Origin: an uncultured Bacteroidales bacterium
GTDB lineage: Bacteria; Bacteroidota; Bacteroidia; Bacteroidales; Bacteroidaceae
Length of the DNA: 33,247 bases
Assembly (NCBI GenBank): GCA_902801425.1
Contig: CADCIQ010000025.1
Span: 1-33,247 of the forward strand
Direction of reading: 5' to 3'
Below are positions 17,493 through 24,596 of this stretch, in pieces. The translations under genes and the position numbers were made by a program. The notes beneath the pieces are model-generated. The model had not been told where the DNA came from. It did not search any database and was given only the letters and a program-made list of their open reading frames with translations. The first letter of the stretch is position 1; every line of letters begins with the position of its first letter.

Positions 17493-17529
17493 AATTCGTT
17501 TTTTATCTTTATAAAAATAAACTTGCATG

Positions 17530-17537
17530 CAAAATTA
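17530..17537 (-). promoter_or_regulatory. probable -7 element for ftsY-rimO-HU operon
   Basis: The minus strand reads TAATTTTG then CATGC, 37 bp upstream of the chosen ftsY ATG. The upstream TTTG element is not clear at the expected spacing, so the call rests on the -7 box and position. Confidence 0.5.
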
Positions 17538-17671
17538 AGAAAAAAAAATGACATTTTATCGATATAAAGGCAAAAAATACATAAAATAAGGTGTTTTGTA
17601 ATAAAATTGAACAATAAAATGTTTTATTTCTCCAATTTCACGGCTTAAAAACAAAAAATTGCACATAAGAT

Positions 17672-17702
17672 TTTGAAATGTGCAGAAAAGTCTGTACCTT
17701 TG
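17672..17702 (+). promoter_or_regulatory. promoter of the acyl-CoA ligase gene
   Basis: TTTG (17672-17675), 19 bp, TACCTTTG (17695-17702) followed by CAC. It fits the Bacteroidota consensus and decides the start of the gene: the upstream in-frame ATG at 17673 lies inside this promoter and cannot be used from it. Confidence 0.85.
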
Positions 17703-17750
17703 CACACCGAAAGGAAATTTGAGCAATATCTATTGCGAAACACATTGAAT

Positions 17751-19406
17751 ATGGAAAATAGTTTTAACGCATGCATAGAGGATAGCATTAAGAAGCACTG
17801 GAACTTCGATGCCCTTACCGACTACAAGGGAGTTACGCTCCAGTATCAGGATGTTGCCCGCAAAATTGAGAAACTCCACATCCTTTTCGAGGAAAGTGGA
17901 ATACAAAAAGGCGACAAGATTGCTCTCTGCGGACGCAATATGAGCAACTGGGCAGTAGCATTCCTCGCTACCCTCACATACGGAGCCGTGGCAGTTCCTA
18001 TCCTACACGAATTTACTGCCGAACAGGTTCATAACATCGTCAACCATTCTGAGGCGAAGCTACTCTTCGTGGGTGATGTCGTATCTACTCAGATTGACCC
18101 GGAAAAGATGCCCGACATTCTCGGAATCGTCAACATTCCTGACTATTCCCTCATGATTTCCCGTACCGAAAAGCTCACATACGCAAGAGAGAACCTTAAC
18201 CTGCTGTTTGGTCAGAAGTTCCCTAAGTTCTTCCGCAAGGAAATGGTGAACTACTACAAGGAACAGAATCCCGATGAATTGGCTCTTATCAACTACACAT
18301 CGGGCACAACTGGCTTCTCCAAGGGCGTAATGATTCCTTACCGTGCCATGTGGAGCAACCTCATCTTTGCAAACGAGGTTCTCGACAAGTGTCTCCACCC
18401 TGGCGACAACACCATCAGCATACTGCCAATGGCTCACATGTACGGCATGGCATTCGAGTTCATCAAGGAGTTTGCATCCGGTTGCCACATCTTCTTCCTC
18501 ACACGCATTCCTTCTCCAGCCGTTGTCGCTCAGGCATTTGCCGAAATCAAGCCTGTCGTCATCATCGCCGTGCCTCTGGTCATCGAGAAGATCATCAGGA
18601 AGAAAGTGCTGCCAAAGCTTGACACACCAGCCATGAAGATACTTCTCAAGACTCCGTTGGTTTCGCAAAAGGTTCGTGAAAAGATTCGTGCTGAGGTAGA
18701 GAAGGCATTCGGCGGTCGTTTCTACGAAATCATCATCGGTGGCGCTGCCTTCAATCAGGAAATTGAGCAATTCCTCCATTTCATCGGATTACCTTTCACC
18801 GTAGGCTATGGCGCAACGGAGTGTGCTCCTATCATTTCCTACAACGACTGGCACGATCATGTGCCTGGCTCTTGCGGAAAGGCTGTAGTGAACATGGAGG
18901 TTAAGATTGACTCGGCAAATCCTCACAAGATTCCGGGCGAGATTCTTACAAAGGGCATGAACGTGATGCTCGGCTATTTCAAGAACGAAGAGGCAACCAA
19001 ACAGGCTCTCGATGCAGAAGGCTGGTATCATACAGGCGACCTCGGTGTTATCGACTCTAACGGCAACATATTCATCAAGGGACGCTCAAAGAACATGCTT
19101 CTCGGTGCAAGCGGTCAGAACATCTTCCCTGAGGAGATTGAGGACGCTCTCAACTCGTTACCCTTAGTTACCGAGAGCCTTGTCGTACAGCGTGACGATA
19201 AGCTCGTAGGACTCGTTCACCCCGACTTCGATGAAGCCAAGAAGCTGAACCTCTCCAAGGATCAGATCAAGAAGACGATGGAGCAGAACCGCCAGACGCT
19301 CAACGAGACACAGCCAGCGTACTGCAAACTTGCTGCAATCGAGATTCAGGAAGAGGAATTTGAGAAGACTCCGAAGAAGAGTATCAAGCGATATCTTTAC
19401 AAGTAA
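17751..19406 (+). CDS. AMP-binding long-chain acyl-CoA ligase-like protein
   Basis: Starting at the ATG at 17751, downstream of the promoter, the protein has 551 residues. It belongs to the ANL adenylate-forming superfamily. The ATP P-loop is YTSGTTGFSKGV (near residue 180), the A5 motif is GYGATECAP (near 352), then GWYHTGDLG (A7) and KGRSKNMLLGASGQNIFPEEIE (A8/A10 region), with the catalytic Lys of KTPKKSIKRYL near the end. Such enzymes activate fatty acids to acyl-CoA (FadD type) through acyl-adenylate. No signal peptide; a few hydrophobic stretches suggest membrane association as in related ligases. The exact acyl substrate is not visible. It is transcribed alone, away from ftsY, and ends at a strong terminator. 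Confidence 0.9.
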   Translation: MENSFNACIEDSIKKHWNFDALTDYKGVTLQYQDVARKIEKLHILFEESGIQKGDKIALCGRNMSNWAVAFLATLTYGAVAVPILHEFTAEQVHNIVNHSEAKLLFVGDVVSTQIDPEKMPDILGIVNIPDYSLMISRTEKLTYARENLNLLFGQKFPKFFRKEMVNYYKEQNPDELALINYTSGTTGFSKGVMIPYRAMWSNLIFANEVLDKCLHPGDNTISILPMAHMYGMAFEFIKEFASGCHIFFLTRIPSPAVVAQAFAEIKPVVIIAVPLVIEKIIRKKVLPKLDTPAMKILLKTPLVSQKVREKIRAEVEKAFGGRFYEIIIGGAAFNQEIEQFLHFIGLPFTVGYGATECAPIISYNDWHDHVPGSCGKAVVNMEVKIDSANPHKIPGEILTKGMNVMLGYFKNEEATKQALDAEGWYHTGDLGVIDSNGNIFIKGRSKNMLLGASGQNIFPEEIEDALNSLPLVTESLVVQRDDKLVGLVHPDFDEAKKLNLSKDQIKKTMEQNRQTLNETQPAYCKLAAIEIQEEEFEKTPKKSIKRYLYK

Positions 19407-19444
19407 AGAGTAAAGTAGATAGTGTAAAGTATAATGTAGATAGT

Positions 19445-19480
19445 AAAGGCTCGCTCATATATTGGGCGAGCCTTTCTGTT
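19445..19480 (+). terminator. hairpin terminator of the acyl-CoA ligase gene
   Basis: AAAGGCTCGCTC (19445-19456) pairs with GGGCGAGCCTTT (19464-19475), one G-T pair, 7-nt loop, followed by CTGTTT. The preceding 38 bp (19407-19444) are AT-rich with two GTAGATAGT copies. Confidence 0.8.
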
Positions 19481-19515
19481 TGCCATCAACGCAAGTTCGA
19501 TGAATTCTCATATAG

Positions 19516-19553
19516 CTGCGAGGGCTGAACGTAGAAGAGGTCGGCCCTCGCAG
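19516..19553. repeat. GC-rich hairpin CTGCGAGGGC/GCCCTCGCAG
   Basis: A perfect 10-bp stem (19516-19525 with 19544-19553) around an 18-nt loop, in the gap between two convergent genes. It could be a back-up terminator or a small structured RNA; no promoter is seen for it. Confidence 0.7.
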
Positions 19554-19566
19554 AGTATAGTAAAAG

Positions 19567-19648
19567 GAAACAGATTTATCTGATTTATCTGAGAATTAGC
19601 GGAATGCGTATCGCGCCATCTATCAGATAAATCAGACAAATCCGTTTC
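19567..19648. repeat. 25-bp inverted repeat between convergent genes
   Basis: The left arm (19567-19591) and right arm (19624-19648) match at 23 of 25 positions when one is reversed. Each arm holds a direct doubling of GATTTATCT-like 9-mers. The right arm is followed by T-rich sequence on the plus strand and the left arm is preceded by AAAA, so it would serve as a terminator in both directions for the genes ending at 19406 and 19665. Confidence 0.75.
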
Positions 19649-19664
19649 TTTTTTGCCCTTATAC

Positions 19665-20876
19665 TCAGATCTTGAAATACTTCGCTATAGCAGCCTTCAA
19701 ATCCTCTTGGTCGCTTATCCTACCGAGAATCGTGCCATCAGGAGATACGAAGAAATAGCAAGGACCTGTTTCTGTTCCGTATCTCTGCATAATATCCTCA
19801 TTTGCTTCCTTAGCATTCCACTCATGCCAAGGGTCTCTGCCATACTTCGTGGGGGCTTTACATTCTATATTCCAATAATAAAGAGCATCATTATTAACCA
19901 TTAGCATATCAACCTTGTCAGAATAATTCTTAAAGAGGCTGTTAAGGGCATCATACTGACGATGCTCCATACATCCCTTACACGTTCTTGAGTTGAATTC
20001 AAGCAGAAGGTATTTGCCATTTCCGTTAAATTCCGTCAAGTGGTGTTCCTTGTCCAGATGGTCATAGAGCACAAAATCATGCAACTTCTCGCCTATCTTA
20101 ATGGGTTCGTACTTAGGAAGCACCAAATACTTTTTGGCATCTATAATAAACCCATCATTCTTTTCTTCTTCCTCCGGAACTATAGCCAATAACTTAGCAG
20201 CCTTTCCCCTTAAACTTTTATTTCTGCCCTCTAAAAAATATCTTGAAAGTTTACTGAGTTCCTTTGCGAAAACAGAACTGTATTTTCTGGTTTTCATAAA
20301 ATCAACCATGTATTCAACATACAGAGAATCAGACTCTTTCACTTTCTTTATCACAGAGTCATAGTCATCATCCTCTTCATCAATCGACCGGTGTCTTCTT
20401 ACCAGATCCCAGTAGCCTGGAAGTTTCTCATCAAAGTAGGCACGATATTCATTTGCCTCTATTTGTTTCGGATTGTCACTCTTTGCTTGCCAGTTCATTA
20501 GATTAGTTCCGACACCTGTTATAGTAGCCTTTGTGCCAGGAGATGCATAGAATACAAAATGACCATAGAGGCTGCCCCCGTTATACCTTGCAGAAATGTT
20601 ATATTCATCAACATTCTTTTGCGGGATTAGTGGATAGCGAACTATTCTGAATTTACCGTTTCTTACAGTATCGGTTCCTTCATTTCCCCTACTGAAATAT
20701 GAAATAGTATTTCCAAAACGTTCTTTTACAGTAATGACAGTACCATCAGGCACACCCTCTAAAGTGCCTTCAATAATGACTGGGGCAATACTCTTTTCGT
20801 CAGAAGCCTTTGATTCCTGTGCCCAACTGCCAATTGCGGTGAGTAGAAGCATAAATGTGATAAAGGATTGTTTCAT
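19665..20876 (-). CDS. secreted DUF4369/thioredoxin-like protein
   Basis: A 403-residue exported protein. Residues 1-20 form a signal peptide ending GSWAQ. Residues about 33-120 form a beta-rich DUF4369-like domain (IEGTLEGVPDGTVITVKE). A charged helical middle follows, then from about 262 a TlpA/thioredoxin-like domain: IGEKLHDFVLYDHLDKEHHLTEF, the redox motif C299-K-G-C302 in EFNSRTCKGC, and GPCYFFVSPDG with the cis-Pro position. The CKGC active site is unlike the classic CGPC of its neighbours at 28274 and 30836. It probably acts as a thiol-disulfide oxidoreductase in the periplasm. Its leader contains four 11-bp repeats and its promoter lies at 21061-21068. Confidence 0.82.
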   Translation of the reverse strand: MKQSFITFMLLLTAIGSWAQESKASDEKSIAPVIIEGTLEGVPDGTVITVKERFGNTISYFSRGNEGTDTVRNGKFRIVRYPLIPQKNVDEYNISARYNGGSLYGHFVFYASPGTKATITGVGTNLMNWQAKSDNPKQIEANEYRAYFDEKLPGYWDLVRRHRSIDEEDDDYDSVIKKVKESDSLYVEYMVDFMKTRKYSSVFAKELSKLSRYFLEGRNKSLRGKAAKLLAIVPEEEEKNDGFIIDAKKYLVLPKYEPIKIGEKLHDFVLYDHLDKEHHLTEFNGNGKYLLLEFNSRTCKGCMEHRQYDALNSLFKNYSDKVDMLMVNNDALYYWNIECKAPTKYGRDPWHEWNAKEANEDIMQRYGTETGPCYFFVSPDGTILGRISDQEDLKAAIAKYFKI

Positions 20877-20981
20877 TGTCGTTTTGTTTTTTTAGTTTTT
20901 GTTTTAGTTATTGTTTTTGTTTTAATCGCCATTGAGGTTAGTAATCGTATCTTGAAACTCCGCTTTATGGTCGTTTCTGCG

Positions 20982-21025
20982 AACGGACTTACAACGGTTT
21001 TACAACGGTTTTACAACGGACTTAC
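20982..21025. repeat. four 11-bp tandem repeats (AACGGACTTAC/AACGGTTTTAC)
   Basis: Four head-to-tail 11-bp units in the order A-B-B-A: AACGGACTTAC, AACGGTTTTAC, AACGGTTTTAC, AACGGACTTAC. They lie between the promoter at 21061 and the ATG at 20876, so in the leader of the thioredoxin-like gene. The 61 bp nearest the gene (20877-20937) are a T/G-rich low-complexity run of GTTTT-like units. Confidence 0.85.
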
Positions 21026-21060
21026 AACTATGACGCTCATGGGCTTTCGTTTTCATGGTG

Positions 21061-21068
21061 CAAAGGTA
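21061..21068 (-). promoter_or_regulatory. -7 element of the thioredoxin-like gene at 19665-20876
   Basis: The minus strand reads TACCTTTG followed by CACC. The -33 TTTG is not evident at the expected distance. A start about 7 bp downstream would give an unusually long leader of nearly 180 nt. Confidence 0.6.
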
Positions 21069-21156
21069 ATAATATTTTTGGGGAAAATGTAAGAAAAATG
21101 CAAAAATTACGTTATTTCCTCAAAAAAAACATTCATTCACGGCTTAACACTTTAAC

Positions 21157-21393
21157 AATCAGAAACTTATTTTCGGAAAGCATTTACAGAAGATAACCAC
21201 CTAACATATAACCGTTGGATAAACAAGGGACAGGGGTATGGGTGTCCTATGGTCAAATAATATATAATATAATAATTATTATATTATATATTATTTGGGT
21301 AAAAATACAGACTCCCCCTGTGTGTGTTTTATATAACAGTTAAATGTTAGGTAGCATTCAAACGGACTGCCTTCCGAAAATATATCTCTGATT
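21157..21393. repeat. 237-bp near-palindromic element
   Basis: The element is symmetric about 21275/21276. Its outer blocks 21157-21181 and 21369-21393 match at 21 of 25 positions when one is reversed; inner blocks 21199-21223 and 21328-21352 match at about 21 of 25, each containing ACCTAACAT. A perfect 44-bp palindrome forms the centre. The parts between the blocks are weaker (both contain ACAGGGG-like runs). There is no ORF inside. It could be a MITE-like element or a very long RNA hairpin; no target duplication is certain. Confidence 0.85.
21254..21297. repeat. perfect 44-bp AT palindrome
   Basis: The half site is CAAATAATATATAATATAAT followed by AA, and its exact complement follows with no spacer. 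All bases except the terminal C and G are A or T, so it should extrude readily as a cruciform. It is the core of the 237-bp element. Confidence 0.95.
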
Positions 21394-21456
21394 ATCAACG
21401 TATTAGTTACCGCAACCAAATATTTTTGCTACCCAACAAGTTTTTTCCGCGTTTTC

Positions 21457-21489
21457 TTTGCAGTTCCCCAAAATAAATTAGTAACTTTG
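21457..21489 (+). promoter_or_regulatory. orphan promoter antisense to the amylase 3' end
   Basis: TTTG (21457-21460), 21 bp, TAACTTTG (21482-21489) then CAC: a good Bacteroidota consensus on the plus strand. No plus-strand gene follows; the transcript would run into the 3' end of the amylase gene in antisense. Confidence 0.6.
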
Positions 21490-21518
21490 CACACGCATGG
21501 TTGACACGGACTTACAGC

Positions 21519-21566
21519 TATCTAACATACATCTGTTAGGAAAACAAGGGAGAGGGAGATAGGGTG
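21519..21566. repeat. partial direct copy of the palindromic element's left arm
   Basis: Bases 21519-21566 align with 21199-21244 at roughly three of four positions, including CTAACATA, GTT and AAACAAGGGA. The copy carries the stop codon and the final codons of the amylase. Confidence 0.7.
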
Positions 21567-23278
21567 AACTTCCAAACTCTTGCGTTTCTTGCCTTGATTG
21601 TCATAGGCACGAGAGCGTCAGAAGCGAGTTCAATGGTCTGTTTTTCAGCGGAAAGAAGATCCTTTGACTCGTATTTCCCTTCCGGAATCTGCAAGAATTC
21701 CATAGCGTGTGGAGCCATTCTCACCTGTACATCCACATCCCTATCATCGAAATTGACCACGACGAAGAGCAGTTCATCCTCTTTCTTGCGCAGGAAAGCA
21801 TACTGCTTGTTGTTGTCAAAGTGCTCCGACCAAGGATTTACGTACATCAGATCATAGAAATCACCATCAACAGCCTTCTCTTTTCGGGCAATCTGCATGG
21901 TCTTCTCGTGCATCTGATAGATGTATTTCTCATCGTCGGTAAGCTCATCGGAAGCGGCTCTGCAAAGCGTGTCAATACTCCAGTAGTCGAAGATGGTGGT
22001 ACGGCCGTCCTTGCCCGAAAAGCCTTCCTTATCCATTCCCTTCTCACCATATTCCTCGGCTGCATAGAGCATGAAAGGAGATGATTTCATAAGCACGGAA
22101 GCCACCATAGCCGGTATTCCCTTCTTGCCATCGCCAGCAAAGAAATCGGATGCCACACGCTGTTCGTCATGATTCTCAAGGAAATAAACCATGTGCTCCT
22201 TGATGTCATCAACCGCTTGCCATGCGCCTGTAATGGCTGTTGCAGAGGCAAATCCACAGGTAACGGCTCGCATAGTGTCATACATTCCCACCTTGTCGTA
22301 CATCCAGTCAAAGCCAGAATGGATATAGTTGCGATATTCGGCAGGATTATACACCTCACCCATGAAGAGGATTTCAGGATGCTTTGCCTTGACCTCACGG
22401 GTAGCGTAAGCCCAGAAAGCGGCTGGCACCATCTCAGCCATATCGCAACGGAAGCCGTCAACGCCTTTGGAAGCCCAGAAAAGGAGTATCTCCGTCATCT
22501 TATTCCAAGTGTCTGGGATTGGGTCGAAATGCCCGTAGTGAGTCCAGTAGTCAATACCGTAGTTCAGTTTCACGGTTTCATACCAGTCATTCATTCCCGG
22601 ACGGTTATCGAAATGGTCGTTGCCGGTGGCCTTGGCAGGATATTCCTCGTAATAAGAGGCCTCTCCCCCCGCCCTCCCCCGTAGGGAGGGAAGTCCGATG
22701 TTGATAACATCGGAGTATGTGTCAGCCGATTCGAGAATGGAGGACAGATCAAGAGATTGCCCTGGGCAATAGTAGAAGTTGTTCTGTGGATTGAAGCCCT
22801 GATTCTTATCATCATCAGCTCCGAGATCAACAACGCCCTTCGGCTTTGCTATGCTGAGATACTGACGCGCAACGTGGTTAGGCACGAAGTCGATGAACAT
22901 CTTGAGTCCTGCCTTATGGGTACGGGAAACAAGAGCCTCAAACTCCTTCATCCTATCATTTACGTTATCAGCAAGGTCAGGATCAACATCGTAATAATCG
23001 CAGATAGCGTATGGAGAACCAGCCTTACCCTTAACAACGGAAGGGTGCTGGGTAGGTATGCCGAACTTGGAGAAATCTGTCTGTGAGGCATGACGTATAA
23101 CGCCTGTGTACCAGATGTGAGAAACTCCCATCTGCTTTATCGCCTTCAGCGTCTTTGTATCAAAATCAGAGAACTTGCCTGTACCGTTTTCCTCAACACT
23201 ACCCCACTCCTTGCGTGTAGTGTTTCGATTACCGTACAATCGCGTAAAAACTTGGTAGATTATCGGTTTGTGTGTCAT
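21536..23278 (-). CDS. cytosolic GH13 alpha-amylase family protein with repeat insertion
   Basis: I choose the ATG at 23276-23278 (580 residues, MTHKPIIYQVFTRLYGN); five codons more are possible. No signal peptide, so an intracellular enzyme. The GH13 motifs are complete: DFVPNH (region I), GVDGFRCDMAE with the nucleophile Asp (region II), FMGEVYN with the acid/base Glu (region III), and LENHDEQR with the third Asp (region IV). It should cleave alpha-glucans or imported maltodextrins. Two oddities are seen: residues about 195-208 (GLPSLRGRAGGEAS) are encoded by a GC-rich repeat foreign to the fold, and the last nine residues (TLSPSPLFS) after VWKF come from the copy of the nearby palindromic repeat. 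All catalytic residues remain, so activity is likely kept. Confidence 0.9.
   Translation of the reverse strand: MTHKPIIYQVFTRLYGNRNTTRKEWGSVEENGTGKFSDFDTKTLKAIKQMGVSHIWYTGVIRHASQTDFSKFGIPTQHPSVVKGKAGSPYAICDYYDVDPDLADNVNDRMKEFEALVSRTHKAGLKMFIDFVPNHVARQYLSIAKPKGVVDLGADDDKNQGFNPQNNFYYCPGQSLDLSSILESADTYSDVINIGLPSLRGRAGGEASYYEEYPAKATGNDHFDNRPGMNDWYETVKLNYGIDYWTHYGHFDPIPDTWNKMTEILLFWASKGVDGFRCDMAEMVPAAFWAYATREVKAKHPEILFMGEVYNPAEYRNYIHSGFDWMYDKVGMYDTMRAVTCGFASATAITGAWQAVDDIKEHMVYFLENHDEQRVASDFFAGDGKKGIPAMVASVLMKSSPFMLYAAEEYGEKGMDKEGFSGKDGRTTIFDYWSIDTLCRAASDELTDDEKYIYQMHEKTMQIARKEKAVDGDFYDLMYVNPWSEHFDNNKQYAFLRKKEDELLFVVVNFDDRDVDVQVRMAPHAMEFLQIPEGKYESKDLLSAEKQTIELASDALVPMTIKARNARVWKFTLSPSPLFS
22655..22696. 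repeat. REP-like GC-rich repeat inside the amylase gene
   Basis: A 42-bp (14-codon) stretch with a C-run arm (CTCTCCCCCCGCCCTCCCCC) and GTAGGGAGGG arm, typical of the dispersed intergenic repeats of Bacteroidota and like those at 33155-33220. It lies in frame in the amylase gene. Confidence 0.7.
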
Positions 23279-23314
23279 AATTTTGGAAAACACCTTGCGG
23301 TGATAAATATATTT

Positions 23315-23436
23315 GGAAAGTAAATTAGCAGTAAATTAAACCAGTAAATTATATTCAATAAATTAATTTAAAATTTCTCCGTGGCGAATGCCACGACCAT
23401 AATTTACTGATTATAATTTATTGCCAATTTACTTTC
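23315..23436. repeat. 122-bp AT-rich hairpin with GC tip between fabD and amylase
   Basis: Arms of 38 bp (23315-23352 and 23399-23436) begin GGAAAGTAAATT on each strand and contain repeated AGTAAATTA units; they match at all but about five positions. The tip is a perfect hairpin CGTGGCGAATGCCACG (23380-23395). It lies in the 197-bp gap after fabD and before the amylase start, so it may end the fabD transcript or act in the amylase leader. Confidence 0.85.
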
Positions 23437-23475
23437 CTAAAAATTATTCAATTCCAAAGGAATTATTTTTTCAGA

Positions 23476-24372
23476 TTAGGCGATACCGCTAATTGTCACG
23501 CCTTCAACACCCTTTGCAATCTTTGCAATCATGCCCTGAAGAGCCTTGCCAGGACCGCACTCAACGAAATCGGTAGCACCGGCAGCAAGCATAGCCTGAA
23601 CCTCGTAGGTCCATTTAACAGGAGCTGTGAGCTGAGCGATAAGGTTCTGCTTGATTTCAGCAGCATCAGTATGAGCCTTAGCGTCAACATTCTGATAAAC
23701 AGGGATGCGTGGGTTAGAGAACTCAGTAGCCTCGATAGCAGCCTGAAGCTCATCCTTCGCAGGCTGCATGAGTGGAGAGTGGAAAGCACCACCAACAGGG
23801 AGAGGAAGGGCACGCTTTGCACCAGCTGCCTTCAAAGCCTCACAAGCCTCGGCAACAGCCTCATTGTTACCAGAGATAACGAGCTGACCAGGGTTGTTGT
23901 AGTTGGCAGGAACAACGATGTTACCCTCCTTAGAGATACCCGCACAGATTTCCTCAATCTTTGCATCTTCAAGACCGATGATAGCAGCCATTGTTGAAGG
24001 AGCAGCCTCACAAGCCTTCTGCATAGCCAAAGCACGCTTAGAAACGAGCTTCAAGCCATCCTCGAAGCTGAGTGCGCCTGCTGCTACGAGAGCAGAGAAC
24101 TCACCGAGTGAGTGACCGCCAACCATATCGGCATCAAACTCATCGCCGATGCAGATAGCCTTGATTACAGAGTGAAGGAAAACGGCTGGCTGAGTAACCT
24201 TTGTCTGCTTGAGTTCCTCAGCAGTACCCTCGAACATAATCTTTGTGATCTCAAAACCGAGAATCTCGTTAGCCTTGTCGAAGAGTTCCTTTGCCTTAGG
24301 ATTTGTATCATAAAGGTCCTTGCCCATACCTGTGAACTGAGCGCCCTGACCAGGGAATACGAATGCTTTCAT
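23476..24372 (-). CDS. fabD: malonyl-CoA:ACP transacylase
   Basis: A 298-residue cytosolic enzyme that moves malonyl from CoA to acyl-carrier protein, the entry step of type II fatty-acid elongation. Family marks: the FPGQGAQFTGMGKDL start, the nucleophile Ser in GGHSLGEFSAL (near residues 84-94), Arg in SKRALAMQ, the active-site His in GGAFHSPLM (near 198), and QNVDAKAH plus VECGPGKALQGM at the end. Length is standard. It stands alone here rather than in a fab cluster; the preceding rplI gene ends at a terminator, so it needs its own promoter, which I could not assign with confidence. Confidence 0.96.
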   Translation of the reverse strand: MKAFVFPGQGAQFTGMGKDLYDTNPKAKELFDKANEILGFEITKIMFEGTAEELKQTKVTQPAVFLHSVIKAICIGDEFDADMVGGHSLGEFSALVAAGALSFEDGLKLVSKRALAMQKACEAAPSTMAAIIGLEDAKIEEICAGISKEGNIVVPANYNNPGQLVISGNNEAVAEACEALKAAGAKRALPLPVGGAFHSPLMQPAKDELQAAIEATEFSNPRIPVYQNVDAKAHTDAAEIKQNLIAQLTAPVKWTYEVQAMLAAGATDFVECGPGKALQGMIAKIAKGVEGVTISGIA

Positions 24373-24413
24373 TTGTTTTAATTGTTTAGTTAATTGTTGT
24401 AGATTAAATAATA

Positions 24414-24524
24414 AAATGAAAAGTGAAAAATGGAAAATACATTATAGTAATATAAACGCCAAAAATGATTGATATATTTATTCTAATCTGTATTTTTCAT
24501 TTTATCATTTTTAATTTTTCATTT
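24414..24524. repeat. AT-rich hairpin of AATGAAAAGTGAAAA units
   Basis: The left arm (24414-24443) reads AAATGAAAAGTGAAAAATGG-like and the right arm (24489-24524) is its imperfect complement. Same family as 28030-28127 and 30791-30822. It lies between the rplI terminator and fabD. Confidence 0.7.
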
Positions 24525-24564
24525 AAAAAATCCCGATTACCATTAAGATTAACGACAATCGGGA
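24524..24564 (-). terminator. terminator of the rpsF-rpsR-rplI operon
   Basis: On the minus strand TCCCGATT (24564-24557) pairs with AATCGGGA (24538-24531) and is followed by seven T residues (24530-24524). It lies 33 bp after the rplI stop. Confidence 0.85.
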
Positions 24565-24596
24565 CTTATATAATTTTCTTGTATTAGCTAAGAATA

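Noticed and set aside
17673-17750. In-frame ATG at 17673 as the start of the acyl-CoA ligase
   Set aside because: It lies within a strong consensus promoter (17672-17702); a transcript from it starts downstream, and the ATG at 17751 gives the usual N-terminus.
18060-18779. A 239-codon open frame antisense to the acyl-CoA ligase
   Set aside because: Its composition mirrors the sense gene and there is no independent support for it.
20982-21025. CRISPR array
   Set aside because: The units are 11 bp and contiguous with no spacers, and no cas genes are present; they are simple tandem repeats.
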